Shown here: positions 17,732 to 26,192 of the stretch, one piece after another | Layout of the letters: every line of letters starts with the position of its first letter | How positions within the stretch are numbered: the first letter of the stretch is position 1 | Origin: Streptomyces piniterrae | GTDB lineage: Bacteria; Actinomycetota; Actinomycetes; Streptomycetales; Streptomycetaceae | Assembly: GCF_005048155.1 (NCBI RefSeq) | Contig: NZ_SUMB01000001.1 | Coordinates: 558,001-622,000, forward strand | Direction of reading: 5' to 3' | DNA: 64,000 bases | Translations under genes and position numbers: made by a program | The notes under the pieces: generated by a model | Seen by the model: only the letters and a program-made list of their open reading frames with translations | Told to the model about the DNA's origin: nothing | Database searches by the model: none

Positions 17732-19870
17732 TCAGTGCGGCGCTGTGGCGGGGACGACGTCGAGCGCCGTCGCGTAGTGGCAGGCCGCCGTGTGGTCGGG
17801 GCCGAGGACGGCCGCCGCGGGGTCCTCGTCCCGGCAGCGCGCCTGCTCGCCGTCGCCGAGCCCGGCGTACTTCGGGCAGCGGCCGGCGAACCGGCAGCCC
17901 GACGGCACATCCGCCGGACTGGGCAGATCGCCGCTGAGCAGGATCCGGCCGCGTTCCCGCTCCTTGCGCGGGTCGGGCAGCGGGACCGCGGACAGCAGCG
18001 CCTGGGTGTACGGGTGGGAGGGCGCGGCGAAGACGGCGTCGGCCGCGCCGAGTTCCACGATCCGACCGAGGTACATCACCGCGATGCGGTCGGCGATATG
18101 CCGGACCACGGACAGGTCGTGCGCGACGAAGAGATAACTGAGCCCGAGGCGGGTCTTCAGCTCGTCGAGGAGGTTGAGGACGCCCGCCTGGATGGAGACG
18201 TCGAGCGCGGAGACCGGCTCGTCGAGGATGACCAGCTTGGGTTCCAGCGCGAGGGCGCGGGCGATGGAGATGCGCTGGCGCTGGCCGCCGGAGAACTCCT
18301 GCGGGTAGCGGTCGGCGTGCTCGGCTTCGAGGCCGACCATGTCGAGGAGTTCGGGGATACGGGCGGCGATCCGCGCCTTGTCCCAGCCGTGCGTCCTGAG
18401 CGGCTCGGCGAGGATGTCTCCGACCGGCATCCGGGCGTCGAGCGCCGCCATCGGATCCTGGAAGACGATCTGCATATCGCGGCGGAGCCCCTTGCGGTCC
18501 GCCCGGCCGAGGCCGCGGATGTCCTTGCCGAAGACGGTGACGGTGCCGGCCTGTCCGCTGGGCAGGTCGAGGATCTCCAGCAGGGTGGTGGTCTTGCCGC
18601 AGCCGGACTCGCCGACCAGGCCCAGCGTCTCGCCCTCGCGGATGTCGAAGCTGATGCCGTCCACCGCCCGTACGGTGCCGACCTTGCGCTTGACGATCGC
18701 GCCCTTGGTGAGCGGGAAGTGCTTGACGAGCCCGTCGAGTTCGAGCACGGTGGGGCGCTCCGAGCGCGGCAGCCGCTCGATGGCCCCGGCTTCCGGCAGC
18801 GCCGGCACCGGGTAGACGGCGTCACGGTCGAGCCCGGCGCCGATCTCGTGCGCGCGGTGGCAGGAGGTCGGATGGCCGGCGCCCTCCGCGATCTCCAACT
18901 CCGGTTCGTCCGTGCGGCATTGGTCGACGGCGATGGGGCAGCGCGGGGCGAAGGGGCAGCCGGGCGCCAGGTCGACCATCTTCGGCGGGTTGCCGTCGAT
19001 GGGGGTGAGGGCACGGCGTGCGGTGCCCTCCGCCCGCGCCTCGTCGAGTCGCGGGATCGAGCCGAGCAGGCCGATGGTGTACGGCATCCGCGGCCGGTAG
19101 TAGACCTCGTCCACGGGGCCCGCCTCGACCGGCCTGCCCGCGTACATGACCTGCACCCGGTCGGCGAAGCCGGCGATGACACCGAGGTCATGGGTGATCA
19201 TCACGATGGCGGCGCCGGTGACCTCCTGAGCGGTCCTGAGCACTTCCAGGACCTGCGCCTGGATGGTCACATCGAGGGCGGTGGTGGGCTCGTCCGCGAT
19301 GATGACCTTGGGGTCGTTGGCGATGGCCATGGCGATCATCGCGCGCTGCCGCATACCGCCGGAGAACTCGTGCGGGAAGGCGTCCACCCGGCGCCTGGGG
19401 TCGGGGATGCCGACCACGCCGAGGAGTTCGACGGCCCGTTTGCGGGCGGCCGCCCTGTCCAGTGACTGGTGGACCTGGATGGCCTCGACGATCTGGTCGC
19501 CGACGGAGTAGACGGGGGTCAGCGCCGACAGCGGGTCCTGGAAGACCATGCCGATGTCCTTGCCGCGGATCCCCGACATGGCGGCGTCGCCGAGACCCAG
19601 CAGCTCGCGCCCGGCGAGCTTCACGGACCCGGTGACCTCGGCGCTCTCGGGCAGCAGACCGAGTACGGCCATGGAGGAGACGGACTTGCCGGAGCCCGAC
19701 TCGCCGACGATGCCGAGGACCTCGCCGGGGCGCACGGAGTAGGAGACGCCGCGCACGGCCCGTACCTCGCCGGCTTCGCTGGGGAAGGAGACCGTCAGGT
19801 CGCTGACGTCGAGGACGGGCTGCGCCGCGTCGGCAGCCTCGGTGGGCTGGGCCGCAGTGGTCTCGGTCAC
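17732..19870 (-). CDS. Peptide ABC transporter ATPase with two nucleotide-binding domains (DppD-DppF fusion)
   Basis: A 712-residue protein with two complete ABC ATPase domains. Domain 1 has Walker A GESGSGKS and signature FSGGMRQRA; domain 2 has Walker A GESGCGKT and FSGGQRQRIS. Each is followed by an oligopeptide-transporter C-terminal region with Cys-containing motifs (CPFAPRCPIA and CRFAGRCPKYAG), typical of Opp/Dpp ATPases that can bind an Fe-S cluster. I chose the GTG at 19870 because AGGAAGGA precedes it; the frame stays open upstream through a tandem-repeat region, so a longer N-terminus is possible. The GTG overlaps the stop of a 55-codon ORF (GTGA). Confidence 0.9.
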   Translation of the reverse strand: MTETTAAQPTEAADAAQPVLDVSDLTVSFPSEAGEVRAVRGVSYSVRPGEVLGIVGESGSGKSVSSMAVLGLLPESAEVTGSVKLAGRELLGLGDAAMSGIRGKDIGMVFQDPLSALTPVYSVGDQIVEAIQVHQSLDRAAARKRAVELLGVVGIPDPRRRVDAFPHEFSGGMRQRAMIAMAIANDPKVIIADEPTTALDVTIQAQVLEVLRTAQEVTGAAIVMITHDLGVIAGFADRVQVMYAGRPVEAGPVDEVYYRPRMPYTIGLLGSIPRLDEARAEGTARRALTPIDGNPPKMVDLAPGCPFAPRCPIAVDQCRTDEPELEIAEGAGHPTSCHRAHEIGAGLDRDAVYPVPALPEAGAIERLPRSERPTVLELDGLVKHFPLTKGAIVKRKVGTVRAVDGISFDIREGETLGLVGESGCGKTTTLLEILDLPSGQAGTVTVFGKDIRGLGRADRKGLRRDMQIVFQDPMAALDARMPVGDILAEPLRTHGWDKARIAARIPELLDMVGLEAEHADRYPQEFSGGQRQRISIARALALEPKLVILDEPVSALDVSIQAGVLNLLDELKTRLGLSYLFVAHDLSVVRHIADRIAVMYLGRIVELGAADAVFAAPSHPYTQALLSAVPLPDPRKERERGRILLSGDLPSPADVPSGCRFAGRCPKYAGLGDGEQARCRDEDPAAAVLGPDHTAACHYATALDVVPATAPH

Positions 19871-20034
19871 CGTCGGGGTCCTTCCTGGGGCGCGCGCTGC
19901 GCGGTGTGCTGGTGCTGGTCGTGGTTCATCGGGCGGAGATTCAAGGGGCGCAGACTGATGGGGCGCAGATTCAATGCGCTGGGGTTCTTTGCACGGGGAT
20001 TCATTGCACGGGGATTCATTGCGCGGGGATTCAT
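19867..20034 (-). CDS. Small repeat-encoded ORF (55 aa) bridging permease and ATPase genes
   Basis: An ORF of 55 codons whose ATG overlaps the permease stop (ATGA) and whose TGA overlaps the ATPase GTG start (GTGA). It begins MNPRAMNPRAMNPRAKNPSA and continues in five-residue steps (LNLRP, ISLRP, LNLRP) because it is built from a 15-bp tandem repeat, then ends HQHTAQRAPQEGPRR. The double stop/start overlap is what a translational coupling link would look like. The peptide itself may have no function; its codons may only carry ribosomes from one gene to the next. Confidence 0.4.
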   Translation of the reverse strand: MNPRAMNPRAMNPRAKNPSALNLRPISLRPLNLRPMNHDQHQHTAQRAPQEGPRR

Positions 20035-20043
20035 TGCGCGGCG
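19924..20043. repeat. 15-bp tandem repeat, eight units
   Basis: Eight consecutive 15-bp units fill 19924-20043. The three rightmost are near identical (ATTCATTGCRCGGGG) and the leftward ones are increasingly divergent (ATTCAAGGGGCGCAG and similar). The permease stop codon lies inside the rightmost unit. Because the period is a multiple of three, all reading frames stay open, which explains long spurious ORFs across this junction. Confidence 0.9.
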
Positions 20044-21086
20044 CCCTGGCCGTCCGCCGCTGCCGTTGTTGCTTGCGCCGGAACCGCCGCGACCGTTCGC
20101 TCCCGCTTCGGTCCCTCCCGCCTCGGCCGCTTCCCCTTACGCGATGAACGCGCCTTCGCACCGGCCGCGTTGGGGTCGAGTGCGTCGCGCAGCCCGTCGC
20201 CGATGAAGGAGATGGAGACACCGATCAGCACCAGACAGCCGGCCGGGAAGAAGAACAGCCACGGGTAGGTGCTGGCGTTGGTGGTGTTGTCGGCGATGAC
20301 CGTGCCGAGGGAGACATCGGGCGCCTGCACACCGAAACCGAAGTACGACAGGCTGCTTTCGCCGATGACCGCGGCGCCGACCTGGATGACGGTGTCGATG
20401 ATCAGCATCGAGGCCATGCTGGGCAGGATGTGCCGGAAGATGATGACCGGTGCGGGGACGCCCATGTACTTGGCGGCCTTGACGAACTCGCGGTCCTTGA
20501 GCGTGAAGGTCATGGAGCGTACGACGCGACCGGTGACCATCCAGCTGAAGGCGCCGAGCAGCACCACGAAGATCAGCCAGGTGGAGCCGCGGAACGCGGG
20601 CGACAGGACGGCGATGATCAGGAACGAGGGCATCACCAGCAGCAGGTCGACGATCCACATCAGCACCCGGTCGGTCCAGCCGCCGAAGTACGCGGCGAAG
20701 GCGCCGACGGTGGCGGCCAGGAAGGTGGAGATGACACCGACCAGCAGCCCGATGATCAGCGACTTCTGGAGACCGCGCATGGTGAGCGCGAAGAGGTCGA
20801 CGCCGCCCTGTGTGGTGCCCCACCAGTGGTCCCCGGAGGGGCTGGAGAGGAAGTTCATGAAGTCGTGCTGCTGGTAGTCCCACTTGGTGAGGAGCGGGCC
20901 GCCGTAGGCGCCGAGGAACAGCAGCACGAGGAGGCACAGTCCGAACAGTGCCAGTCGGTTCCGGGCGAAGCGGCGGACGGTCAGCCGCAGCCGTGAGGTA
21001 CGGGCCTTCGCGGGGCGGCCGCCGTCCGCACCGGGCGGGACGGGACCGGGGGCCGGTTCGGTGGTGGGGGGCAGCTGGACGCTCAT
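20031..21086 (-). CDS. Peptide ABC transporter permease (DppC/OppC type)
   Basis: A 351-residue inner-membrane permease with a long polar N-terminal tail, a first helix (NRLALFGLCLLVLLFLGA) and five more hydrophobic segments. The EAA loop appears as REFVKAAKYMGVPAPVIIFRH and contacts the ATPase. The start at 21086 (MSVQLPPTTEPAPG) follows AGGAGAG. The C-terminus beyond the last helix is basic and then Ala/Thr/Gln-rich and runs into the 15-bp repeat region, suggesting it has been lengthened or altered there. Confidence 0.92.
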   Translation of the reverse strand: MSVQLPPTTEPAPGPVPPGADGGRPAKARTSRLRLTVRRFARNRLALFGLCLLVLLFLGAYGGPLLTKWDYQQHDFMNFLSSPSGDHWWGTTQGGVDLFALTMRGLQKSLIIGLLVGVISTFLAATVGAFAAYFGGWTDRVLMWIVDLLLVMPSFLIIAVLSPAFRGSTWLIFVVLLGAFSWMVTGRVVRSMTFTLKDREFVKAAKYMGVPAPVIIFRHILPSMASMLIIDTVIQVGAAVIGESSLSYFGFGVQAPDVSLGTVIADNTTNASTYPWLFFFPAGCLVLIGVSISFIGDGLRDALDPNAAGAKARSSRKGKRPRREGPKRERTVAAVPAQATTAAADGQGAAQ

Positions 21087-21131
21087 CGCGCGCTCTCCTG
21101 AGGGGCGGTGGGGTGGGGGTCGATCTGCGGT

Positions 21132-21191
21132 GGGGGTACCTCCCAGCGGAAGCTGGGGGTGGGGGCACCTCCCAGTGGCAGCTGGGGAGGT
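21132..21191. repeat. Two copies of a Streptomyces-type intergenic hairpin repeat
   Basis: Two successive units (about 21138-21160 and 21167-21191) each form a hairpin: ACCTCCCAGC with GCTGGGGGT, and ACCTCCCAG with CTGGGGAGGT. Similar GGTACCTCCCAGC-AAGCTGGGGG elements are familiar between genes in Streptomyces. It lies between the two permease genes and may act as an attenuator or mRNA-stability element. Confidence 0.7.
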
Positions 21192-22171
21192 CAGCGGACC
21201 CTTACGCGCGGATCGAGCGCCGCGTACAGCAGGTCGGACAGCAGTCCGGCGATCAGCACCAGTACGGCGGTGAACAGCCCGACCGTGGCAACCGAGTTGA
21301 CGTCCTGCTTGTTGATGGAGTCGACGAGCAGCTCGCCCATGCCGTGCCAGCCGAAGGTCTTCTCGGTGAAGGTCGCACCGGTGAAGAGCAGCACGATGTT
21401 GTAGACGAGCAGGGGCACGACGGGCAGGATCGCGGTCCGCAGGCCATGTTTGACCAGGGCCTTTCCCTTGCGCAGCCCCTTGGCCCTGGCGGTACGCAGG
21501 AAATCGCTGCCGAGGACGTCGAGCATGGTGGAGCGCTGGTAGCGGCTGTAGAGCGCGACCTGAAGGATGATCAGGGTGAGTGCCGGAAGCAGCATGTGCT
21601 GGGCGCGGTTGACGAGAGCGTCGAGATTCCACTGCCCCGCGTACTGCGGGTCGTACTCGCCGAGCACCTTGATGGTCTGCGAGCCGTCGTTCAGGGCGGT
21701 GGCGCCGATCTTCAGCGCGACGCCGATCACGAACACCGGCATGGCCAGCACGAAGAACGAGGCCAGGGTGGTGAACCGGTCGAAGAGCCGGTACTGCCGA
21801 ATGGCACCGAACGCGCCCAGGGCGACACCGCCGAGAGAGCCGATGAGGGCGGCGATCAGCAGCAGCCGGGTGGAGACCCCGACCCGGCGGCCGAAGTCGT
21901 CGTTGACGTCGTCACCCTCGATGGTCTTGCCGAGGTCGCCGTGGACGACGCCGTCCGCCCAGTGCCCGAACCGGGAGAGGATCGGGGTGTCCGGGTTCAT
22001 GTTGTAGTCGTCGAGCGTCTTGGTGATGGACGCCTCGGGAAGCGGCGGGTTGCGGCCCTCGAACTTGGCGCGCGGATTGAGACTGAGCCCCGCGAGGAAG
22101 TACGTCAGTGACGCGGCGACGACCACCAGGACCAGATAGTTCGCCAATCGGCGCAGCAGATATCGGCCCAT
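21191..22171 (-). CDS. Peptide ABC transporter permease (DppB/OppB type)
   Basis: A 326-residue permease. It opens with MGRYLLRRLANYLVLVVV, the standard first helix of DppB proteins, followed by a large external loop and five hydrophobic segments. The EAA loop is SDFLRTARAKGLRKGKALVKHGLR. It is the first gene of the four-gene transporter operon (permease, permease, double ATPase, binding protein). The promoter should lie in the 379 bases upstream. Confidence 0.93.
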   Translation of the reverse strand: MGRYLLRRLANYLVLVVVAASLTYFLAGLSLNPRAKFEGRNPPLPEASITKTLDDYNMNPDTPILSRFGHWADGVVHGDLGKTIEGDDVNDDFGRRVGVSTRLLLIAALIGSLGGVALGAFGAIRQYRLFDRFTTLASFFVLAMPVFVIGVALKIGATALNDGSQTIKVLGEYDPQYAGQWNLDALVNRAQHMLLPALTLIILQVALYSRYQRSTMLDVLGSDFLRTARAKGLRKGKALVKHGLRTAILPVVPLLVYNIVLLFTGATFTEKTFGWHGMGELLVDSINKQDVNSVATVGLFTAVLVLIAGLLSDLLYAALDPRVRVR

Positions 22172-22550
22172 GTCGCAATGCTCTCCCTCGTGCGCACCGC
22201 ACCAGCACGTTGCGGCTGGGGTGGGGACGGTGCGGGTCGAACGCCATCTTCAGGCCATAAGAGGCGTTTGTCGATCACGGGAAGCGCGCGGGACGGCAAT
22301 GCCAACTCCATTGCCAGCTGAGGTATTTGGGTAGATCATCCGGTGAACTCGTAGGTCATGGCGCGCATTTCCCTGTCATTCGCAGGCGTAGGCCCGATCT
22401 TCGGGAAGCAATGCCCGCTATGCGGACGCCGCGCCGAACGTGGTCATGTACAGGGCGAATTGACGAAGACTTTACGTACGCGGCCGGTGGCAACGCGGCC
22501 GCGCTGCCGTATTCGACCGTGCTGTCGTATCCGGCCGCGGTAGGTCCTCC
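22172..22550. promoter_or_regulatory. Intergenic region upstream of the peptide transporter operon
   Basis: A 379-base stretch between the transporter operon start and the stop of the monooxygenase-like gene. I see no credible gene; short ORFs here lack ribosome sites and coding bias. It should contain the transporter promoter and a terminator for the monooxygenase gene, but I cannot point to a clear hairpin. Confidence 0.4.
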
Positions 22551-22835
22551 CTAGGCCGACACGATCCGGACTATCTCGCGAGGGCGTGACTCGCGCTCGT
22601 CGTAGGTGGTGTCCAGGCCTGCCGCCTCGACGGCGGCGAACGCCGCGGCGAATGCCTCCTCGGACTCGCACTCCACGATGGAAATCACCGCGTCGCTGTC
22701 GGGGGACACCCAGCAGTCGGCCGAGAGGCAGCCCGGCGTCCGGCGGAACTCCTCGCCGACCCGGTGGACGCGTGCGAGGAACTCCTCGCGGTGGGCGGCG
22801 TGCGGGTAGTGGTGTGCGACCATGCCGACCTTCAT
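22551..22835 (-). CDS. Antibiotic biosynthesis monooxygenase (ABM)-like small protein
   Basis: A 94-residue protein with the dimeric alpha/beta-barrel pattern of ABM domains: MKVGMVAHHYPHAAHREEFL, then GCLSADCWVSPDSDAVISIVECESEEAF. Such proteins oxidise polyketide quinones or degrade haem, but many are uncharacterised. The start overlaps the TetR gene stop by 4 bases, so the two are co-translated and the TetR protein probably controls it. No typical haem-binding residue set can be assigned by eye. Confidence 0.7.
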   Translation of the reverse strand: MKVGMVAHHYPHAAHREEFLARVHRVGEEFRRTPGCLSADCWVSPDSDAVISIVECESEEAFAAAFAAVEAAGLDTTYDERESRPREIVRIVSA

Positions 22836-23536
22836 GCTGTTCTCCCTTGGATATCCGTATGGGTGGGCAGCCCGAGCGCGCCGGCGGCGGCGCCGGCCAC
22901 GAGCGACTCGTCGTGCGGGGCCTGGCCGGACAAGGCGATCGAGGTGCCCTCGACCGCGCCGACGAAGGCGAGTGCGACGGCCCTGGCCGGCGGACCGTCA
23001 GGGATCGAACCCGCCTCGCGTCCGGCTCCGATGAGGCCGGCGCAACGCTCGATGAGTGATTGGTAGCCCTTCTCGACTTCGCGGCCGACCGGATGGTCCT
23101 GTCCGGAGAACTCCAGCCGCAGTGCGATGGCCACGCGGGCGATGTCGCGCCGGCAGTAGACGGCGTGGCCGCGTGCCAGGGCCAGCAGCGCCGCAGCCGG
23201 ATCCTGCTCCTGCGCGACGAGTTGGCCCACCTCCTCGTCCCAGGTGGCCATGACCCACTCGCTCACGGCCAGGGTGAGGTCCTGCTTGTCCTTGAACTGG
23301 TGGTAGAGCGCGCCGCGTGTGTATCCGGCCTCCCTGGCCACCTGCTCCAGTACGAGGTTGCCGTAGCCGTAGCGGGACAGTCCCCGAGCGGCCGACTCCA
23401 GCAGCGCGTTGCGTGTACGCGCCCTCCGCTCGGCCTGGGTCGGGCGGCGTGGGCTCGCGGAACCGCCTGCGTCCGGTCGGTTCGCTTCGTTTTCCCGTAC
23501 TTGGCTCTCTCGCACATGACTTTCTCGTACATGCAT
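22832..23536 (-). CDS. TetR-family transcriptional regulator
   Basis: A 234-residue regulator with the N-terminal helix-turn-helix: RNALLESAARGLSRYGYGN, then EQVAREAGYTRGALYHQFKD. The variable C-terminal ligand domain follows. The first 16 residues repeat (M-HVRES-HVRES-QVREN), reflecting a 15-bp DNA repeat, and no ribosome site precedes the ATG at 23536; translation may be leaderless or start at the internal GTG near 23515. A palindrome overlaps the start, indicating autoregulation. It is divergent from the 2OG-dioxygenase gene and upstream of the ABM gene; its ligand is unknown. Confidence 0.88.
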   Translation of the reverse strand: MHVRESHVRESQVRENEANRPDAGGSASPRRPTQAERRARTRNALLESAARGLSRYGYGNLVLEQVAREAGYTRGALYHQFKDKQDLTLAVSEWVMATWDEEVGQLVAQEQDPAAALLALARGHAVYCRRDIARVAIALRLEFSGQDHPVGREVEKGYQSLIERCAGLIGAGREAGSIPDGPPARAVALAFVGAVEGTSIALSGQAPHDESLVAGAAAGALGLPTHTDIQGRTA

Positions 23537-23546
23537 GAATGTATGT
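23529..23546. promoter_or_regulatory. TetR-type operator palindrome
   Basis: ACATGCATGAATGTATGT is an imperfect inverted repeat in which 14 of 18 positions match the reverse complement. It overlaps the annotated TetR start codon and lies between divergent genes, the usual place for an autoregulatory operator that also controls the 2OG-dioxygenase gene. Confidence 0.55.
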
Positions 23547-23756
23547 TACTCGATTTTGGTGGCGTGTGACCAACTGGCCAACCTGCCCACGGTGTTGGAG
23601 CCGCCGCCCACAGGGCCGGGCCCAGCCCGACCTGGTGGCCGGAATGCCGTCCTTTCCCGACAGTCTCACCACTCACTACGTTCCGCGGCGGGAGTGGGGT
23701 GCGTGCGGGGGAGTGGCGCCCGCACAGGCTTCGGCAGATTCGGCAGAAAGGGCAGC

Positions 23757-24527
23757 ATGGACCAGGGAGAGACTCCGGCGTCGATTGCGGACCTCGGCGT
23801 CGACCGCCGCAAGGAGCTACGGGCTCAACGTCATGCCATAGTCGCGGCCGACGAGTGGCGGCTCGCCCCTGGATTGTCGGCGGAGTTGGCCCCGCTGGCC
23901 GAGACATGGGAGCGGCTCGACCCGGATCCGCATTTCGGTGGCGGTCGCCGGGCCACCCGCACACGCCGCTACAGCGACTTCGACTACGCACCGGACACCG
24001 GTGAGTTGGCCAGGCGCGGTCATGTCGCGTACCTCCAGAGCGAGGAGATGAACTCCTTCGTCGGCGGAACGGCCCGGCACTTCGGCGATGTCGAGCCGCG
24101 GACCTGCACCAATGCGCTCTTCCGCGCACTGGTCCGCTATGACTTCGACAGCCTCCCGATCGAACCCGAGTACCGCTCCCGCAACTGGCGCTGCCAGATC
24201 CACCAGATCCGTATCACGGTCCATCCGGGCCGGACGTACGACGTCGTCCCCGAGGGCGTGCACTCCGACGGGTACCCCTTCGCCGGGCTGCATCTGATGG
24301 CCCGGGTCGACGTCGCCGGCGGGGAGAGTTCCCTCCTGAGTTGGGGCGAGGATCGTCTGCTGGCCAGAACGACACTTCGTGAGCCGCTGGACACGCTGAT
24401 ATTCGAGGACCGGCGGCTGAAGCACCACACGACGCCGATCAGCGCTCCGCGTGAGAGTGAGGGGCACCGTGATGTGCTGGCGATCTCGTTCTCGCTGCCC
24501 GACTCGCCGTACCAGACTCTGGTGTGA
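23757..24527 (+). CDS. 2-oxoglutarate/Fe(II) dioxygenase (amino-acid hydroxylase type)
   Basis: A 256-residue protein of the 2OG-Fe dioxygenase family that includes isoleucine dioxygenase and leucine 5-hydroxylase. The iron ligands appear as His169-Ser-Asp171 in PEGVHSDGYPFAG and a distal His in LKHHTTPIS (223/224). VAGGESSLLSWGED and TLREPLDTLIFEDRRL match family blocks. The ATG at 23757 is preceded by GAAAGGG; the frame extends further up without coding features. It probably hydroxylates a free amino acid. The neighbours are a TetR gene in divergent orientation and a NIPSNAP gene 55 bases downstream. A link with the siderophore locus 500 bases away is possible but unproven. Confidence 0.8.
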   Translation: MDQGETPASIADLGVDRRKELRAQRHAIVAADEWRLAPGLSAELAPLAETWERLDPDPHFGGGRRATRTRRYSDFDYAPDTGELARRGHVAYLQSEEMNSFVGGTARHFGDVEPRTCTNALFRALVRYDFDSLPIEPEYRSRNWRCQIHQIRITVHPGRTYDVVPEGVHSDGYPFAGLHLMARVDVAGGESSLLSWGEDRLLARTTLREPLDTLIFEDRRLKHHTTPISAPRESEGHRDVLAISFSLPDSPYQTLV

Positions 24528-24582
24528 CGGGCGCGGGCGCCACAGGGGCAGACATGCCGGCGCAGAGACAGGAGGAGGCCGC

Positions 24583-24888
24583 GTGGTAACCATCCATCTG
24601 AAATATGAGATCGACACCGAACGCCTGGAGGAATTCGAGGAGTACGGGCGCCGCTGGATCCGACTGGTCGACCGCTTCGGCGGCACCCACCACGGCTTCT
24701 TCCTCCCGAGCGAGGGCGACAGCGACATCGCCTATGCCCTGTTCTCCTTCCCGACGCTCGCCGCATACGAGCAGTACCGTCTCGACAGCGCCACGGATCC
24801 CGAATGCCGGGCGGCATACGAACTCGCCCGTGAAACCCGCTGCATCAAGCGCTACGAACGCCGCTTCCTGCGTCCGCTCCAGCCCTGA
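24583..24888 (+). CDS. NIPSNAP-family protein
   Basis: A 101-residue dimeric alpha/beta-barrel protein. Translation starts at GTG with a strong AGGAGGAGG site. VTIHLKYEIDTERLEEFEEY, then GGTHHGFFLPSEGDSDIAYALFSFP match NIPSNAP-domain proteins. Function is unknown for most bacterial members. It is likely co-transcribed with the dioxygenase gene. Confidence 0.75.
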   Translation: MVTIHLKYEIDTERLEEFEEYGRRWIRLVDRFGGTHHGFFLPSEGDSDIAYALFSFPTLAAYEQYRLDSATDPECRAAYELARETRCIKRYERRFLRPLQP

Positions 24889-25015
24889 GTCAGGGCGCCG
24901 GCGGCCGTCACAACCGACCGGCGGACAAGGACTGATCGGTGTCGGGCCGCTGATGCCGCGATCACCGAATCCCCGAAGTGATCTTCCCTGGAATGCCGGT
25001 GCCCCTCGTGATGAC

Positions 25016-25034
25016 TTAGGTTAGCCTCGCCTCA
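25016..25034 (+). promoter_or_regulatory. Iron box (IdeR/DmdR1 type) before the siderophore-binding gene
   Basis: TTAGGTTAGCCTCGCCTCA closely matches the TTAGGTTAGGCTAACCTAA consensus of actinobacterial iron repressors: the left half is perfect and the right half partly kept. It lies about 155-175 bases before the binding-protein start and implies repression when iron is plentiful. The rest of 24889-25190 holds no other feature I can support. Confidence 0.8.
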
Positions 25035-25190
25035 GTGCAAGGGGAGTTGGCGTGCTGTCAGTTCCCGCTGTGAGGGCTGGTGTCGACCGCGCCGGCCCCC
25101 GAAGGAATGCAAGGAAAGCGAGGAGCCATGACCGAGCCCCGCCGTGCAGCGGACCGTAGGACTCTCCCGGGGGGAGCAGGAGGGGAGGGC

Positions 25191-26192
25191 ATGCGGATGT
25201 CGCGCCGGGGTCTGTTGGCCGCGGGAGGGATGGTCGGGGTGGGCGCCTTGTTAAGCGCCTGCGGCGCCGAGGGGAAGGGGGCGGGCGGCGGTGCCGGCGG
25301 GTGGAGCTTCAAGGACGATCGGGGGGAGACGGTGAGAGCGGACAGCGTGCCGAAGCGGATCGTCGGGTATGCGGCCGCCGCGGCGGCTCTCCATGACCTC
25401 GGGATCGAGTGCGTGGGCGTCTTCGGGCCCGTGGCCTACAAGGACGGCACGCCCACGCCGCAGGCCGGCTCGCTCGACGTGCGGAAGCTGACGTCGCTGA
25501 GCGGCGCGGTCGGCGGGGACTTCAACGTCGAGAAGTACGCCGCCCTCAAACCCGATCTGCTCGTCAGCAATGTGAACCAGCCGCCGCAGCTGTGGGCCGT
25601 CCCTCCGGAGACCTCGGAGAAGATCCGGGGCCTGGCGCCCAGCGTCGGCATCATCACCGCGAAGGTCTCGGTGCTGCAGTCCATCCGGAGGTACGCGGCG
25701 CTCGCCGAATCCCTCGGCGCCGACCTCCGGGCCAAGAAGGTCACCGACGCCAAGGCGCGCTTCGAGCGGGCCGCGGAGCGGCTGCGCCGGGCCGCCGAGG
25801 CCAAGAAGGGGCTGAAGGTCCTCGCGGCCGCGGCCCAGCCCGATGCCCTGTCGGCGGGAGTGCCCACGGCCTTTCCCGACACCCGCTATTACGCGGAGCT
25901 CGGCATCGAGTTCATCGTGCCCCGCAACCCCGGCAAGGACGGTTTCTGGGAGCCGGTGAGCTGGGAGAACGCCAACTCCTACGCAGCGGACGTGATTTTG
26001 CTCGACGCGCGTCCCAACAATGTGCCGCTGGCGGAGCTCGCCCGCCTGAAGCCCACCTGGAACCGGCTGCCGGCGGTCAAGGCGGACCAGGTCGTCCCGT
26101 GGAACAACGAGGCACAGTCCAGCTACGCCGGCTACGCCCCGCTGATCGAGAAGCTGGCCGACGCGGTGGAGAAGGCCGAGAAGGTCACCTGA
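25191..26192 (+). CDS. Ferric-siderophore ABC transporter substrate-binding lipoprotein
   Basis: A 333-residue type III periplasmic-binding-like protein. I start it at 25191 because AGGAGGGGAGG precedes and MRMSRRGLLAAGGM then forms a Tat-type lipoprotein signal (twin Arg, hydrophobic core, LLSAC); two upstream in-frame starts are possible. The mature part has DDRGETVRADSVPKRIVGY and the long central helix, and ends with FVVPRNP-type and LPAVKADQVVPWNNEAQSS segments. It should bind an Fe(III)-siderophore. No permease or ATPase gene is nearby, so uptake must use components coded elsewhere. Codon 21 is TTA. An iron box lies upstream. It overlaps the convergent TetR gene by 8 bases at the 3' end. 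Confidence 0.88.
   Translation: MRMSRRGLLAAGGMVGVGALLSACGAEGKGAGGGAGGWSFKDDRGETVRADSVPKRIVGYAAAAAALHDLGIECVGVFGPVAYKDGTPTPQAGSLDVRKLTSLSGAVGGDFNVEKYAALKPDLLVSNVNQPPQLWAVPPETSEKIRGLAPSVGIITAKVSVLQSIRRYAALAESLGADLRAKKVTDAKARFERAAERLRRAAEAKKGLKVLAAAAQPDALSAGVPTAFPDTRYYAELGIEFIVPRNPGKDGFWEPVSWENANSYAADVILLDARPNNVPLAELARLKPTWNRLPAVKADQVVPWNNEAQSSYAGYAPLIEKLADAVEKAEKVT

Noticed and set aside
19924..20043. Regular 15-bp units considered as a CRISPR-like array
   Set aside because: Units are contiguous with no spacers and far shorter than CRISPR repeats; no cas genes are present.
22358..22543. Small plus-strand ORF with CPLCGRR resembling a zinc ribbon
   Set aside because: Only one CxxC, no ribosome site, and the rest is low-complexity Arg-rich sequence in an intergenic region.
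23535..23756. Upstream extension of the 2OG-dioxygenase reading frame by 74 codons
   Set aside because: It would overlap the TetR operator, lacks family similarity, and the ATG at 23757 has a good ribosome site.
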